DNA of 40,183 nt from Bacteroidales bacterium (lineage in GTDB: Bacteria > Bacteroidota > Bacteroidia > Bacteroidales > Marinilabiliaceae). Position 1 is the stretch's first letter. The number at the start of each line of letters is the position of its first letter. The stretch is from the NCBI GenBank assembly GCA_012838865.1, contig DUOK01000158.1:1-40183 (forward strand), written 5' to 3'. The notes below the pieces were generated by a model. That model did no database searches and had not been told where the DNA came from. It was given only the letters and a program-made list of their open reading frames with translations. A program made the position numbers and the translations under genes. Below are positions 33,689 to 40,183 of this stretch, one piece after another.

Positions 33689-35266
33689 ATGAAAGTGGGT
33701 ATGCGATTTTTGGGGGTGTTGGCTGTGGTGTTGTGGATGGGCGTGTTGCCTGCCCAACAGCGAGAGGGAGGAAGGACTACCGTGCACATCGAACATGCCG
33801 ATTACATGGAAGGGGCGGCCCGTTTCGGGAAAAACGTTCAGGCGCTCTTTGGAAATGTGCGTTTTCGGCACCATCAGACTTTGATGCATTGCGACAGTGC
33901 CTTCTTTTACCGCGACTCCAATATGGTGCATGCCTACGGATCGGTGCATGTGATTCAAAACGACAGCATTCATTTGTATGGAGATGTTTTGTATTACCGG
34001 GGAAATGAGGACAAGGCTATGGTTCGTGAGAATGTTCGCCTGGTGAACAAGAATGTGGTGCTTACCACGGAGTTTTTGGATTACGATCGGCGGACCGATG
34101 TGGCCTATTATTATAATGGGGGGACCATTACCAGCGACAACAACGAACTGGTCAGCGATTGGGGTTACTATTATCCCCGAACAGAGGAGGCGCATTTTCG
34201 CAAGGAGGTGGTGGTCACCAACCCCGATTACAAGATGTATTCGGATACTTTGTTGTATTATACCATCCCCGAAATCATCAAAATTGTTGGTCCCACCACC
34301 ATCATCAGCGAGCGCAACGTTATATACTCAGAGGCCGGCTTTTACGACACGCAAAACGATGTGGCACAGCTGGAGCGCAACAGTTCCATTCAGGGCGAAA
34401 CCCAGTTGCTTAAAGGAGATACCATCTACTACAACCGAAACAATGGTTTTGGCGAGGTGTTTTCCTCCATGTACCTGCAAGATTCGGCCAACCACCTGAT
34501 TATTACCGGTGATTATGGTTATTACAACGAGCTGAGTCAGCGGGCGCTGGCCACCCGTCGTGCTGTGTTGATGCAGGTGCAGCAGGACGACACCCTGTTT
34601 TTGCATGCCGACACCCTTCGTGCCGATCCGATCGACAGCACGGAGTATAAACTGGTAAGGGCTTACCACAATGTAAAGTTTTTCAGAACCGACTTTCAGG
34701 GGCGTTGCGATTCAATGGTGTACGATTTGCGGGACTCTATAAACACCTTTTATAAGGACCCTATTTTGTGGGCCAACCGGAACCAAATGACAGCCGGAAC
34801 CATTCGGCTGCATACCCGGAACAATGCCCTTTACAAGGCCGAGTTGCTCACCAATGCTTTTGTGGTGGGACCGGAAGACAGTACCTCTTTTAACCAGATT
34901 AAGGGGCGTACGATGACCGGGCACATCAGGGACAACAAGCTGTACCGAATTGATGTGGAAGGGAATGGCCAGACCATTTATTACCCCAAGGAGGATGGTG
35001 CGGTGATTGGGGTGAATAAAGCCGAGTCGAGCAACTTAAGTATTTTACTGGAGGAGCAGCAGGTCAGCGGCATTATTCTTAGGAAGGATCCGTCGGGTCG
35101 ACTGAATCCGCCTTATTTGCTGACCGATGAGGCGCAGCGGCTGGAGGGGTTTCGGTGGTTGGAGACTTATCGGCCCAAAAAAATGAGCGATATTTTTATT
35201 CGTGAGGAGCATGCCCCGGAGGCTGTACAACAGGTCAATTACAGTGATTTTCATTTTGACCGCTGA
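33689..35266 (+). CDS. OstA-like (LptA/LptD N-terminal-like) protein
   Basis: 525-residue exported protein (signal about 1-22, ending LPAQ) of the Bacteroidota OstA-like family, related to the LptA beta-jellyroll that carries LPS across the periplasm. The repeated beta pattern is clear: HADYMEGAARFGKNVQALFG (36-55), DSIHLYGDVLYYRG (91-104), GDTIYYNRNNGFGEV (244-258), LFLHADTLRADPIDS and LYKAELLTNAFVVG. It is longer than LptA itself, so it may span more of the periplasm. Last gene of the run and closed by a strong terminator. Role in LPS transport is inferred from the family. Confidence 0.9.
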   Translation: MKVGMRFLGVLAVVLWMGVLPAQQREGGRTTVHIEHADYMEGAARFGKNVQALFGNVRFRHHQTLMHCDSAFFYRDSNMVHAYGSVHVIQNDSIHLYGDVLYYRGNEDKAMVRENVRLVNKNVVLTTEFLDYDRRTDVAYYYNGGTITSDNNELVSDWGYYYPRTEEAHFRKEVVVTNPDYKMYSDTLLYYTIPEIIKIVGPTTIISERNVIYSEAGFYDTQNDVAQLERNSSIQGETQLLKGDTIYYNRNNGFGEVFSSMYLQDSANHLIITGDYGYYNELSQRALATRRAVLMQVQQDDTLFLHADTLRADPIDSTEYKLVRAYHNVKFFRTDFQGRCDSMVYDLRDSINTFYKDPILWANRNQMTAGTIRLHTRNNALYKAELLTNAFVVGPEDSTSFNQIKGRTMTGHIRDNKLYRIDVEGNGQTIYYPKEDGAVIGVNKAESSNLSILLEEQQVSGIILRKDPSGRLNPPYLLTDEAQRLEGFRWLETYRPKKMSDIFIREEHAPEAVQQVNYSDFHFDR

Positions 35267-35281
35267 TGGTCTTGACCCGAT

Positions 35282-35320
35282 AAAAAAAGGAACTGCAGTC
35301 CGACTGCAGTTCCTTTTTTT
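35282..35320. terminator. Bidirectional intrinsic terminator
   Basis: 11-bp stem GGAACTGCAGT / ACTGCAGTTCC, 3-base loop, flanked by A7 and T7 runs that extend the pairing. Shared by the OstA-like gene (plus) and the DUF2795 gene (minus). Confidence 0.92.
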
Positions 35321-35337
35321 ATTTCTCTAAACATCCG

Positions 35338-35559
35338 CTAGTATTCGTCTTCATTAAAAAAGAAGTCGTCTTTGCTCGGATAATCCGGCCAGATGTCTTC
35401 AATGCTTTCATAAATTTCTCCTTCATCTTCAATTTCCTGAAGGTTTTCGATTACTTCCAGAGGGGCTCCGGAGCGAATGGCAAAGTCAATTAATTCTTCT
35501 TTTGATGCAGGCCAGGGGGCATCTTCTAATTTTGCAGCCAATTCAAGAGTCCAGTACAT
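35338..35559 (-). CDS. DUF2795 family small acidic protein
   Basis: 73-residue acidic protein typical of Bacteroidota DUF2795: MYWTLELAAKLEDAPWPASK (1-20), ELIDFAIRSGAPLEVIENLQ and the ending ESIEDIWPDYPSKDDFFFNE. The family is small, conserved and of unknown function. It is the last gene of the minus-strand group, about 70 bp after the adenosyltransferase gene. Confidence 0.92.
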   Translation of the reverse strand: MYWTLELAAKLEDAPWPASKEELIDFAIRSGAPLEVIENLQEIEDEGEIYESIEDIWPDYPSKDDFFFNEDEY

Positions 35560-35630
35560 AGTAATATTATTTTAACCCTTAAAATTTGTGAATACTCCTT
35601 TTGTTATTTCGGCGAAATTATAAAAAAAAA

Positions 35631-36197
35631 TCAATCCTGCAAGTCGGGCTTCCATGGAATTTCTTCAATACCAAAATAAGCCGCCAAATGCCGCGATAAT
35701 ACGAAGCAATAATCCGACAGGCGATTGATGTAACGAACGACCCATTGATCTACTTCAACCTCGGCCTGCATGGCTACAATACGGCGTTCGGCCCTCCGGC
35801 AAATGGTGCGGGAGATATGGCACTGTGCTACAGCCGGATGACCACCCGGGAGAACAAAATTTCGCAGGGGTGGAAGGGCAGCTTCCAATTCATCCATTTC
35901 CCTTTCCATGATTTCAATTTCGCTTTCCTCGGTTTTCAGCCTTTGGCGCAAATCGGAAACTTCTGCATCGGTGGCCAGGTAGGAGCCTATGGTGAAAAGT
36001 TGATTTTGAATGCGAATGAGCGTCTTTGCACTGCGCTCATCAATGGGGTAGGAGCGAATCATCCCCAGATGGGTGTTCAGTTCGTCCACGGTGCCATAGG
36101 CTTCCAGTCTGTAATGGTCCTTAGGCACCCGTGTGCCCCCAATCAGTCCCGTAGTTCCCTTATCGCCCGTTTTGGTATACACCAGGCTTTTATTCAT
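35631..36197 (-). CDS. Cob(I)alamin adenosyltransferase, PduO type
   Basis: Transfers adenosyl from ATP to cob(I)alamin to make adenosylcobalamin. 188 residues from ATG 36195-36197, which gives the canonical N-terminal motif YTKTGDKGTTGLIGGTRVPK (7-26); the longer frame starts at a TTG and is unlikely. The ATP and corrin site motifs FVLPGGHPAVAQCHISRTIC (114-133) and RRAERR (134-139) are intact, as is YGTVDELN (34-41). No cobalamin-dependent enzyme is nearby. Confidence 0.95.
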   Translation of the reverse strand: MNKSLVYTKTGDKGTTGLIGGTRVPKDHYRLEAYGTVDELNTHLGMIRSYPIDERSAKTLIRIQNQLFTIGSYLATDAEVSDLRQRLKTEESEIEIMEREMDELEAALPPLRNFVLPGGHPAVAQCHISRTICRRAERRIVAMQAEVEVDQWVVRYINRLSDYCFVLSRHLAAYFGIEEIPWKPDLQD

Positions 36198-36236
36198 AGT
36201 GCGTAAAATAGTGTTTGGTATAAAGTTCATTAACAA

Positions 36237-36264
36237 ACCGGGGGCAAAAGTGTTTGCCCCCGGT
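36237..36264 (-). terminator. Perfect 12-bp hairpin after the ABC ATPase gene
   Basis: ACCGGGGGCAAA, 4-base loop, TTTGCCCCCGGT. On the minus strand the following tract is only TTGTTAATG, so termination may be partial; the plus-strand side (CGTTTTTATATTTTG) is richer in T although no plus gene precedes it. Confidence 0.55.
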
Positions 36265-36269
36265 CGTTT

Positions 36270-36971
36270 TTATATTTTGCTTACGTCCTGGTTGCGTTCG
36301 TCCCGTTCAATTTCGCCATCTCGCAGGCGCAGTATCCGGTGTGCGTGTAAGGCAATATCTTCTTCGTGGGTAACCAATATAATGGTGTTGCCTCCCGCGT
36401 GGATGTCGGCAAAAAGCCGCATAATGTCGATGGAGGTCTTTGTGTCGAGGTTACCGGTAGGTTCATCGGCCAAAATGATGGACGGATTGTTGATGAGGGC
36501 CCTGGCTACCGCCACGCGCTGACGCTGGCCCCCCGATAGCTCATTGGGTTTGTGCAGCATCCTTTCGGCCAGTCCCACCCTTTCGAGCGCTTGTTTGCCG
36601 CGTTCGATACGTTCGTGCTTAGGCACACCGGCATATACCAGGGGCAGAATCACATTCTCCAGGGCTGAGTATTGATGTAAAAGATTGAAAGTCTGAAAAA
36701 CAAAGCCGATTTCCATATTCCGAATCTCCGCCAGTCGGTCGTCGGTCAGGCGACTCACGTCGGTCCCGTTCAGAATATAGGTGCCGGCCGAGGGCGTGTC
36801 GAGGGCCCCGATGATGTTCATCAGGGTAGATTTTCCCGAACCTGAGGGACCCATAATGGCCACGTAATCACCTCGCTCAATGGTGGTGCTTACGCCCCTG
36901 AGGGCCCGCACCACTTGCGTGCCTACCTCGTAATTCTTTTCAATCCGCTCAATTTCAATAACGTTATCCAT
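36270..36971 (-). CDS. ABC transporter ATP-binding protein (LolD/MacB type)
   Basis: 233-residue ATPase with Walker [10 protein letters not shown] (41-49), Q-loop VFQTFNLL (91-98), signature [10 protein letters not shown] (145-154), Walker [14 protein letters not shown] (165-177) and His switch LVTHEED. It belongs to the class that drives lipoprotein release or MacB-like export and works with a separate FtsX-like permease. No permease gene adjoins it in the window, so the partner must be encoded elsewhere. Transported substrate unknown. Confidence 0.95.
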   Translation of the reverse strand: MDNVIEIERIEKNYEVGTQVVRALRGVSTTIERGDYVAIMGPSGSGKSTLMNIIGALDTPSAGTYILNGTDVSRLTDDRLAEIRNMEIGFVFQTFNLLHQYSALENVILPLVYAGVPKHERIERGKQALERVGLAERMLHKPNELSGGQRQRVAVARALINNPSIILADEPTGNLDTKTSIDIMRLFADIHAGGNTIILVTHEEDIALHAHRILRLRDGEIERDERNQDVSKI

Positions 36972-37039
36972 GCTTTGTTGTGTTTTTACCGGGGACTACT
37001 AATGGTTTTTGGACAGCCAGAGGCGCTTTTGGTTTAATG

Positions 37040-37828
37040 CTAAAAGCGTACCGTAAAATGTTCTTTTTTGTTTTCGCGCCTGAAAAAAACCAGACCCAAA
37101 CGTAAAAGATCCAGGGAAACGGTGATTTTAGGGTGGGCACAAATTTTCTCCCAGGCCCGTTCCATGCCGGGCGACCAGTGAATGTCGTCGAATACAAAAA
37201 GGGTGTTGTTGTGCACGTAGGGCAAGCACTGTTCAAAATAACTTAGGGTCGCCTCTTCCCGGTGATCGCCGTCGAAAAACACCAGGTCGGGCCGGGGCAT
37301 AAGTTCCAGCGCACGCGGCAGTTGGCTGCCAAAGGAACCTTCGAGCACCTGAATGTGTCCGGCGCGAAAGTGGGCAAAGGCAGCCCGGGCTATCCTGGCG
37401 CTCTCGGGGCAGCCTTCCAGACTTATTGTTTTTCCTTTTTTGTACGGTAACGCCAGGTAAAGGGTGCTGATGCCTGTGGAGGTGCCCAATTCCAATACAT
37501 TTCGTGCTTCAAAGCGAACCGCCAGTCGATACAACAATTCTCCGTATTTTTTGGGCAGGGCGCCGTCTTTAACCAGTCTGCCCACTGTTGTATTTTGTTG
37601 TCGGGTGACTTTGGAACCGGCGCCCAGGTCGGTCTTTTTTACGACCTGCTTGCTTCGAAGTTGGGCCTGACGCCAGGCTTCGATGCGTTCAAAGTCGTAA
37701 TAAACCTGCTTTTCGCGGAACAGGTGACTCACCAAATCAAAAATAAAGGGCGATTGAATGCCGAAACCTTTAAAATGGTTGGACTTGAGGGAGTAGCTGA
37801 GTGTTCGTTTTGCCAGATGCCAGTTCAC
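37040..37828 (-). CDS. Class I SAM-dependent methyltransferase (O-methyltransferase-like)
   Basis: 262 residues from the GTG at 37826-37828. The SAM-binding motif is VLELGTSTGIS (111-121), followed by ISLEGCPESARIARAAFAHF, the acidic LVFFDGDHREEATLSYFEQC segment and FVFDDIHWSPGME, an arrangement like catechol or caffeoyl-CoA O-methyltransferases. A longer frame begins at a TTG (37864) but that TTG precedes an exact -7 box (37853-37860), so the transcript would not include it. The N-terminal 60 residues (FKGFGIQSPFIFDLVSHLFR) form a Bacteroidota-type extension. Substrate unknown. Confidence 0.85.
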   Translation of the reverse strand: MNWHLAKRTLSYSLKSNHFKGFGIQSPFIFDLVSHLFREKQVYYDFERIEAWRQAQLRSKQVVKKTDLGAGSKVTRQQNTTVGRLVKDGALPKKYGELLYRLAVRFEARNVLELGTSTGISTLYLALPYKKGKTISLEGCPESARIARAAFAHFRAGHIQVLEGSFGSQLPRALELMPRPDLVFFDGDHREEATLSYFEQCLPYVHNNTLFVFDDIHWSPGMERAWEKICAHPKITVSLDLLRLGLVFFRRENKKEHFTVRF

Positions 37829-37852
37829 AGTACCGAATTTAGTATCCTGAGG

Positions 37853-37860
37853 CAAAGATA
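37853..37860 (-). promoter_or_regulatory. -7 promoter box of the methyltransferase gene
   Basis: Reads TATCTTTG on the minus strand, an exact TAnnTTTG, 24 bp before the GTG start at 37828. Together with the hairpin at 37875-37897 it occupies the short divergent gap with recG. Confidence 0.5.
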
Positions 37861-37865
37861 ACAAA

Positions 37866-37897
37866 AAAGCAGAGCTGCCGCTGTAGTGCAGCGGCAG
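37866..37897 (-). terminator. Terminator-like hairpin in the recG/methyltransferase gap
   Basis: Perfect 9-bp stem CTGCCGCTG, loop TAGTG, CAGCGGCAG (37875-37897), followed on the minus strand by a T run (GCTCTGCTTTTTTG). No minus-strand gene lies immediately upstream of it. It could stop antisense transcription from within recG. Confidence 0.55.
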
Positions 37898-37900
37898 TGC

Positions 37901-37931
37901 TTGTATCCTTCGATCCTTTCTCCTATTTTTG
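37901..37931 (+). promoter_or_regulatory. Promoter of recG
   Basis: TTG (37901-37903), 20-bp spacer, TATTTTTG (37924-37931), an exact TAnnTTTG. The ATG is at 37943, so the 5' leader would be only about 5 bases. Confidence 0.6.
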
Positions 37932-37942
37932 GCTTTCTAATC

Positions 37943-40042
37943 ATGTCCGAACTCGCTACTTTAAATATTATGTATCTGCCCGGGGTAGGGCCCAAGAAGG
38001 CAGAGGTGCTGAAGCAGGAGCTGCGTATTGTTTCGTACGAAGATCTGCTCTATCATTTTCCCTATCGCTATGTCGACCGCAGTCGCATCTACAGTATTTC
38101 TGAAGTCAGGGCAGATATGCAGCACATTCAGTTGAAGGGGCAGGTGTTGTCCTTACGCACGGTGGGAGAAGGGCGCAGCAAACGTATGACGGCTGTTTTT
38201 ACGGATGGTACGGGACAGGTTGAATTGGTTTGGTTCAAGGGCCTCAAATTTGTGAAGGGGAGTCTGGCCGCCGGGGTGACTTACCTCGTTTTTGGAAAGC
38301 CTTCGGTCTTTAACGGGGCCATAAACATAGTACATCCCGAATTGGAGCGCTTTGAGGAGAACAAGGCCCGGTTACAGGCCGGTTTACAGCCTCAGTACAA
38401 CACTACGGAGAAGATGAAAAGCAGTTTTCTCAGCTCCAAGGCCCTGCAGAAGCTGGTGTTTAATCTGTTCCAGACCTACAAAGGAAAGATACCGGAGACT
38501 TTGCCGGCTTATTTGCTGGAGCAGCATCGCCTGATGTATTTGAACGAGGCGCTTCGGACCATTCATTTTCCGGCCTCAACCCAGGATCTTGAGAAAGCGC
38601 GTTTTCGCCTGAAGCTGGAGGAGTTGTTTTACATACAGCTGAACATCCTGCGCCTGAAGAATCAGCGTTCGAAAACGATCAGGGGCCATGTGTTTACCCA
38701 GGTAGGTGCCTACTTCCATACTTTTTATAAAAACCATCTGACTTTTGAACTGACCGAAGCCCAAAAAAGGGTAATCAGGGAGATGCGTCAGGATATGGGC
38801 AGCGGGCGACAAATGAATCGGTTGTTGCAGGGCGATGTGGGCAGTGGGAAAACGCTGGTGGCGCTGATGGTTATGTTGATTGCCCTTGATAATAAGTTTC
38901 AGGCCTGCCTGATGGCACCCACTGAAATTCTGGCTCAGCAACACTATGCCACCATTGCGGACCAGGTGGCCCCTTTGGGGATCAATGTAGCTTTGCTGAC
39001 TGGTTCTACCCGCAAGAAGCAGCGCACGGAAATCGATGCAGCCTTGCGTTCGGGCAGCATACAGATTTTGATCGGTACGCATGCCCTGATTGAAGACACG
39101 GTGGTTTTCGGCCATTTGGGTTTGGTGGTGATCGACGAACAACACCGCTTTGGGGTGGAGCAGCGGGCGCGGCTTTGGCGTAAGAACCAGCAGCCCCCAC
39201 ATGTGTTGGTGATGACGGCCACTCCCATTCCCCGAACGCTGGCCATGACGGTGTATGGCGATTTGGAGGTTTCGGTTATAGATGAGTTGCCGCCCGGTCG
39301 TAAGCCCATACAAACTCAGCACCACTTCCACAACCGGCGCAACGCCTTGAATAGGTTTTTGCATCAGGAGATTGCGCGGGGGCGACAGGTTTATGTGGTA
39401 TATCCCCTCATCGATGAGTCGGAGAAGATGGATTTTAAAAACCTGTCGGAGGGCTACGAATACATGCAGAAGGCCTTCCCCGATTGCCAGGTGGTGATGG
39501 TGCACGGACGCATGAAGCCGGCAGAGAAAGATGCCGCCATGCAGGTCTTTGCTTCCGGCGAGGCCCAGATTATGGTGGCCACTACGGTGATAGAGGTGGG
39601 CGTGAACGTGCCCAATGCTTCGGTGATGATCATCGAAAGTGCCGAGCGTTTTGGTCTCTCTCAGTTGCACCAGTTGCGCGGCAGGGTGGGACGTGGCGCC
39701 GAGCAGAGCTATTGCATACTTATGACCAGCTATAAGTTGGCCGAGGAAAGTCGCAAGCGTATGGAAATTATGGTACGTACCAACGACGGTTTTGAAATTG
39801 CCGAAGCCGATATGAAGATGCGCGGCCCCGGTGATCTGGAAGGGACTCAGCAATCGGGCCTCCCCTTTGAGCTGAAAATTGCTCATCTGGGTCGCGATCA
39901 GCAGATTTTGCAGCTGGGACGAGACATTGCGCTGAAGGTGCTGGAGCAGGACCCCTTGCTGGAACAGGAGCAGAATCAGCTGCTGGTGCGCCAGCTTAAA
40001 AAGCTGGCGCGTGCCAAAATTAATTGGGCCATGATCAGCTGA
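37943..40042 (+). CDS. recG: ATP-dependent DNA helicase RecG
   Basis: Branch-migrating helicase that regresses stalled replication forks and processes recombination intermediates. 699 residues from ATG 37943; an upstream in-frame GTG at 37886 lies before the promoter and inside a hairpin, so it is rejected. Order: N-terminal wedge region with YLPGVGPKKAEVL (11-23), OB fold (about 60-135), helicase domain 1 with Walker A GDVGSGKT (297-304) and DEQH (398-401), and helicase domain 2 with ATTVIEVGVNVPNASVMIIE and QLRGRVGRG. All motifs are intact. Confidence 0.98.
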   Translation: MSELATLNIMYLPGVGPKKAEVLKQELRIVSYEDLLYHFPYRYVDRSRIYSISEVRADMQHIQLKGQVLSLRTVGEGRSKRMTAVFTDGTGQVELVWFKGLKFVKGSLAAGVTYLVFGKPSVFNGAINIVHPELERFEENKARLQAGLQPQYNTTEKMKSSFLSSKALQKLVFNLFQTYKGKIPETLPAYLLEQHRLMYLNEALRTIHFPASTQDLEKARFRLKLEELFYIQLNILRLKNQRSKTIRGHVFTQVGAYFHTFYKNHLTFELTEAQKRVIREMRQDMGSGRQMNRLLQGDVGSGKTLVALMVMLIALDNKFQACLMAPTEILAQQHYATIADQVAPLGINVALLTGSTRKKQRTEIDAALRSGSIQILIGTHALIEDTVVFGHLGLVVIDEQHRFGVEQRARLWRKNQQPPHVLVMTATPIPRTLAMTVYGDLEVSVIDELPPGRKPIQTQHHFHNRRNALNRFLHQEIARGRQVYVVYPLIDESEKMDFKNLSEGYEYMQKAFPDCQVVMVHGRMKPAEKDAAMQVFASGEAQIMVATTVIEVGVNVPNASVMIIESAERFGLSQLHQLRGRVGRGAEQSYCILMTSYKLAEESRKRMEIMVRTNDGFEIAEADMKMRGPGDLEGTQQSGLPFELKIAHLGRDQQILQLGRDIALKVLEQDPLLEQEQNQLLVRQLKKLARAKINWAMIS

Positions 40043-40084
40043 TTTTTGGTTTCAGTGGGCAGCCTGGTGCTGTGGCCCCAAAGC

Positions 40085-40183
40085 TTAATCCCGCTTAAAT
40101 TCCGGCTCCATCATGAGGAACTGACCGGTGTAACTGTTTTTTACTTTCAGTACTTCTTCCGGTGAGCCGGTAGCAACCAGCTG
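40085..40183 (-). CDS. uvrA: UvrABC excinuclease subunit A, C-terminal 32 codons only
   Basis: A frame open from the right edge of the window to a TAA at 40085-40087. It encodes 32 residues that read as the extreme C-terminus of UvrA: QLVATGSPEEVLKVKNSYTG (the vAxGTPEEV and SyTG motif of the second ATPase domain), then QFLMMEPEFKRD. UvrA recognises DNA lesions in nucleotide-excision repair. It converges with recG. The match is short but characteristic. Confidence 0.8.
   Translation of the reverse strand, partial: QLVATGSPEEVLKVKNSYTGQFLMMEPEFKRD

Noticed and set aside
32993-34195. 400-codon minus-strand frame across surA and the OstA-like gene
   Set aside because: Spans two real genes and their junction on the opposite strand; antisense shadow.
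37886-37942. Extended N-terminus of recG from a GTG
   Set aside because: Falls in a hairpin upstream of the predicted promoter; RecG homology begins at MSELATLNIMYLPGVG.
38576-39886. 436-codon minus-strand frame inside recG
   Set aside because: Antisense to intact helicase motifs; His/Gln-rich composition typical of shadow frames.

Overview
The window reads as chromosomal DNA of a Bacteroidota bacterium. Base composition looks close to half GC by eye. The evidence is the Bacteroidota-type promoter box TAnnTTTG upstream of many genes, the near absence of Shine-Dalgarno sequences, lipoproteins with LxSC or LxAC lipoboxes, a PorP/SprF-family protein beside a type IX secretion (T9SS) type-B C-terminal domain, GH97, an OstA-like protein and DUF3127. 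A polysaccharide-degrading, probably aquatic Bacteroidales or Marinilabiliales member is my best guess; the placement is inference.

Positions 1-14524 form a uronate-catabolism locus. A minus-strand arm runs uxaC, kdgK, [hairpin terminator], eda, UxuB-like SDR, a second PfkB kinase, a LarA-type (DUF2088) protein, gnd, and a DctP uptake lipoprotein cut by the window edge. A divergent plus-strand arm runs a LacI regulator, a BNR_4 beta-propeller lipoprotein (candidate polysaccharide lyase or glycosidase), kduI, kduD and a DUF4861 lipoprotein, closed by a strong terminator. The arms share a 281-bp intergenic region in which a LacI-type palindrome sits between the promoter elements of the regulator. 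Saturated uronates would enter through UxaC and the SDR, and unsaturated uronates through KduI and KduD. KDG would then be used by KdgK and Eda. The most interesting point is the adjacent set SDR, PfkB, LarA-like and Gnd. It could form a second branch in which D-mannonate is epimerised at C2 to D-gluconate, phosphorylated, and decarboxylated by Gnd. No uxuA, zwf or pgl is visible.

Positions 14586-21870 hold housekeeping genes: a CDF metal exporter, an RRM RNA-binding protein, a small membrane protein, a MATE exporter, MnmD, two tandem FKBP isomerases (one cytoplasmic, one lipoprotein), a pRiA4b ORF-3 family protein, a cyclophilin and DUF3127. Positions 21924-25496 hold a three-gene T9SS-type unit (a secretion domain with almost no cargo, a PorP/SprF protein, a PD40 repeat protein) and a lipoprotein of unknown function. 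A GH97 enzyme stands alone at 25719-27659.

Positions 27828-35266 carry guaB and then an envelope-biogenesis run: a double-parvulin PPIase, a SurA-like lipoprotein without a parvulin domain, SurA, and an OstA-like protein. Positions 35338-37828 are a minus-strand group: methyltransferase, LolD/MacB-type ATPase, PduO-type adenosyltransferase and DUF2795. recG (37943-40042) and the last 32 codons of uvrA (minus strand) end the window. I saw no tRNA, rRNA, CRISPR array, insertion sequence or phage gene. No gene-free stretch exceeds 300 bp.
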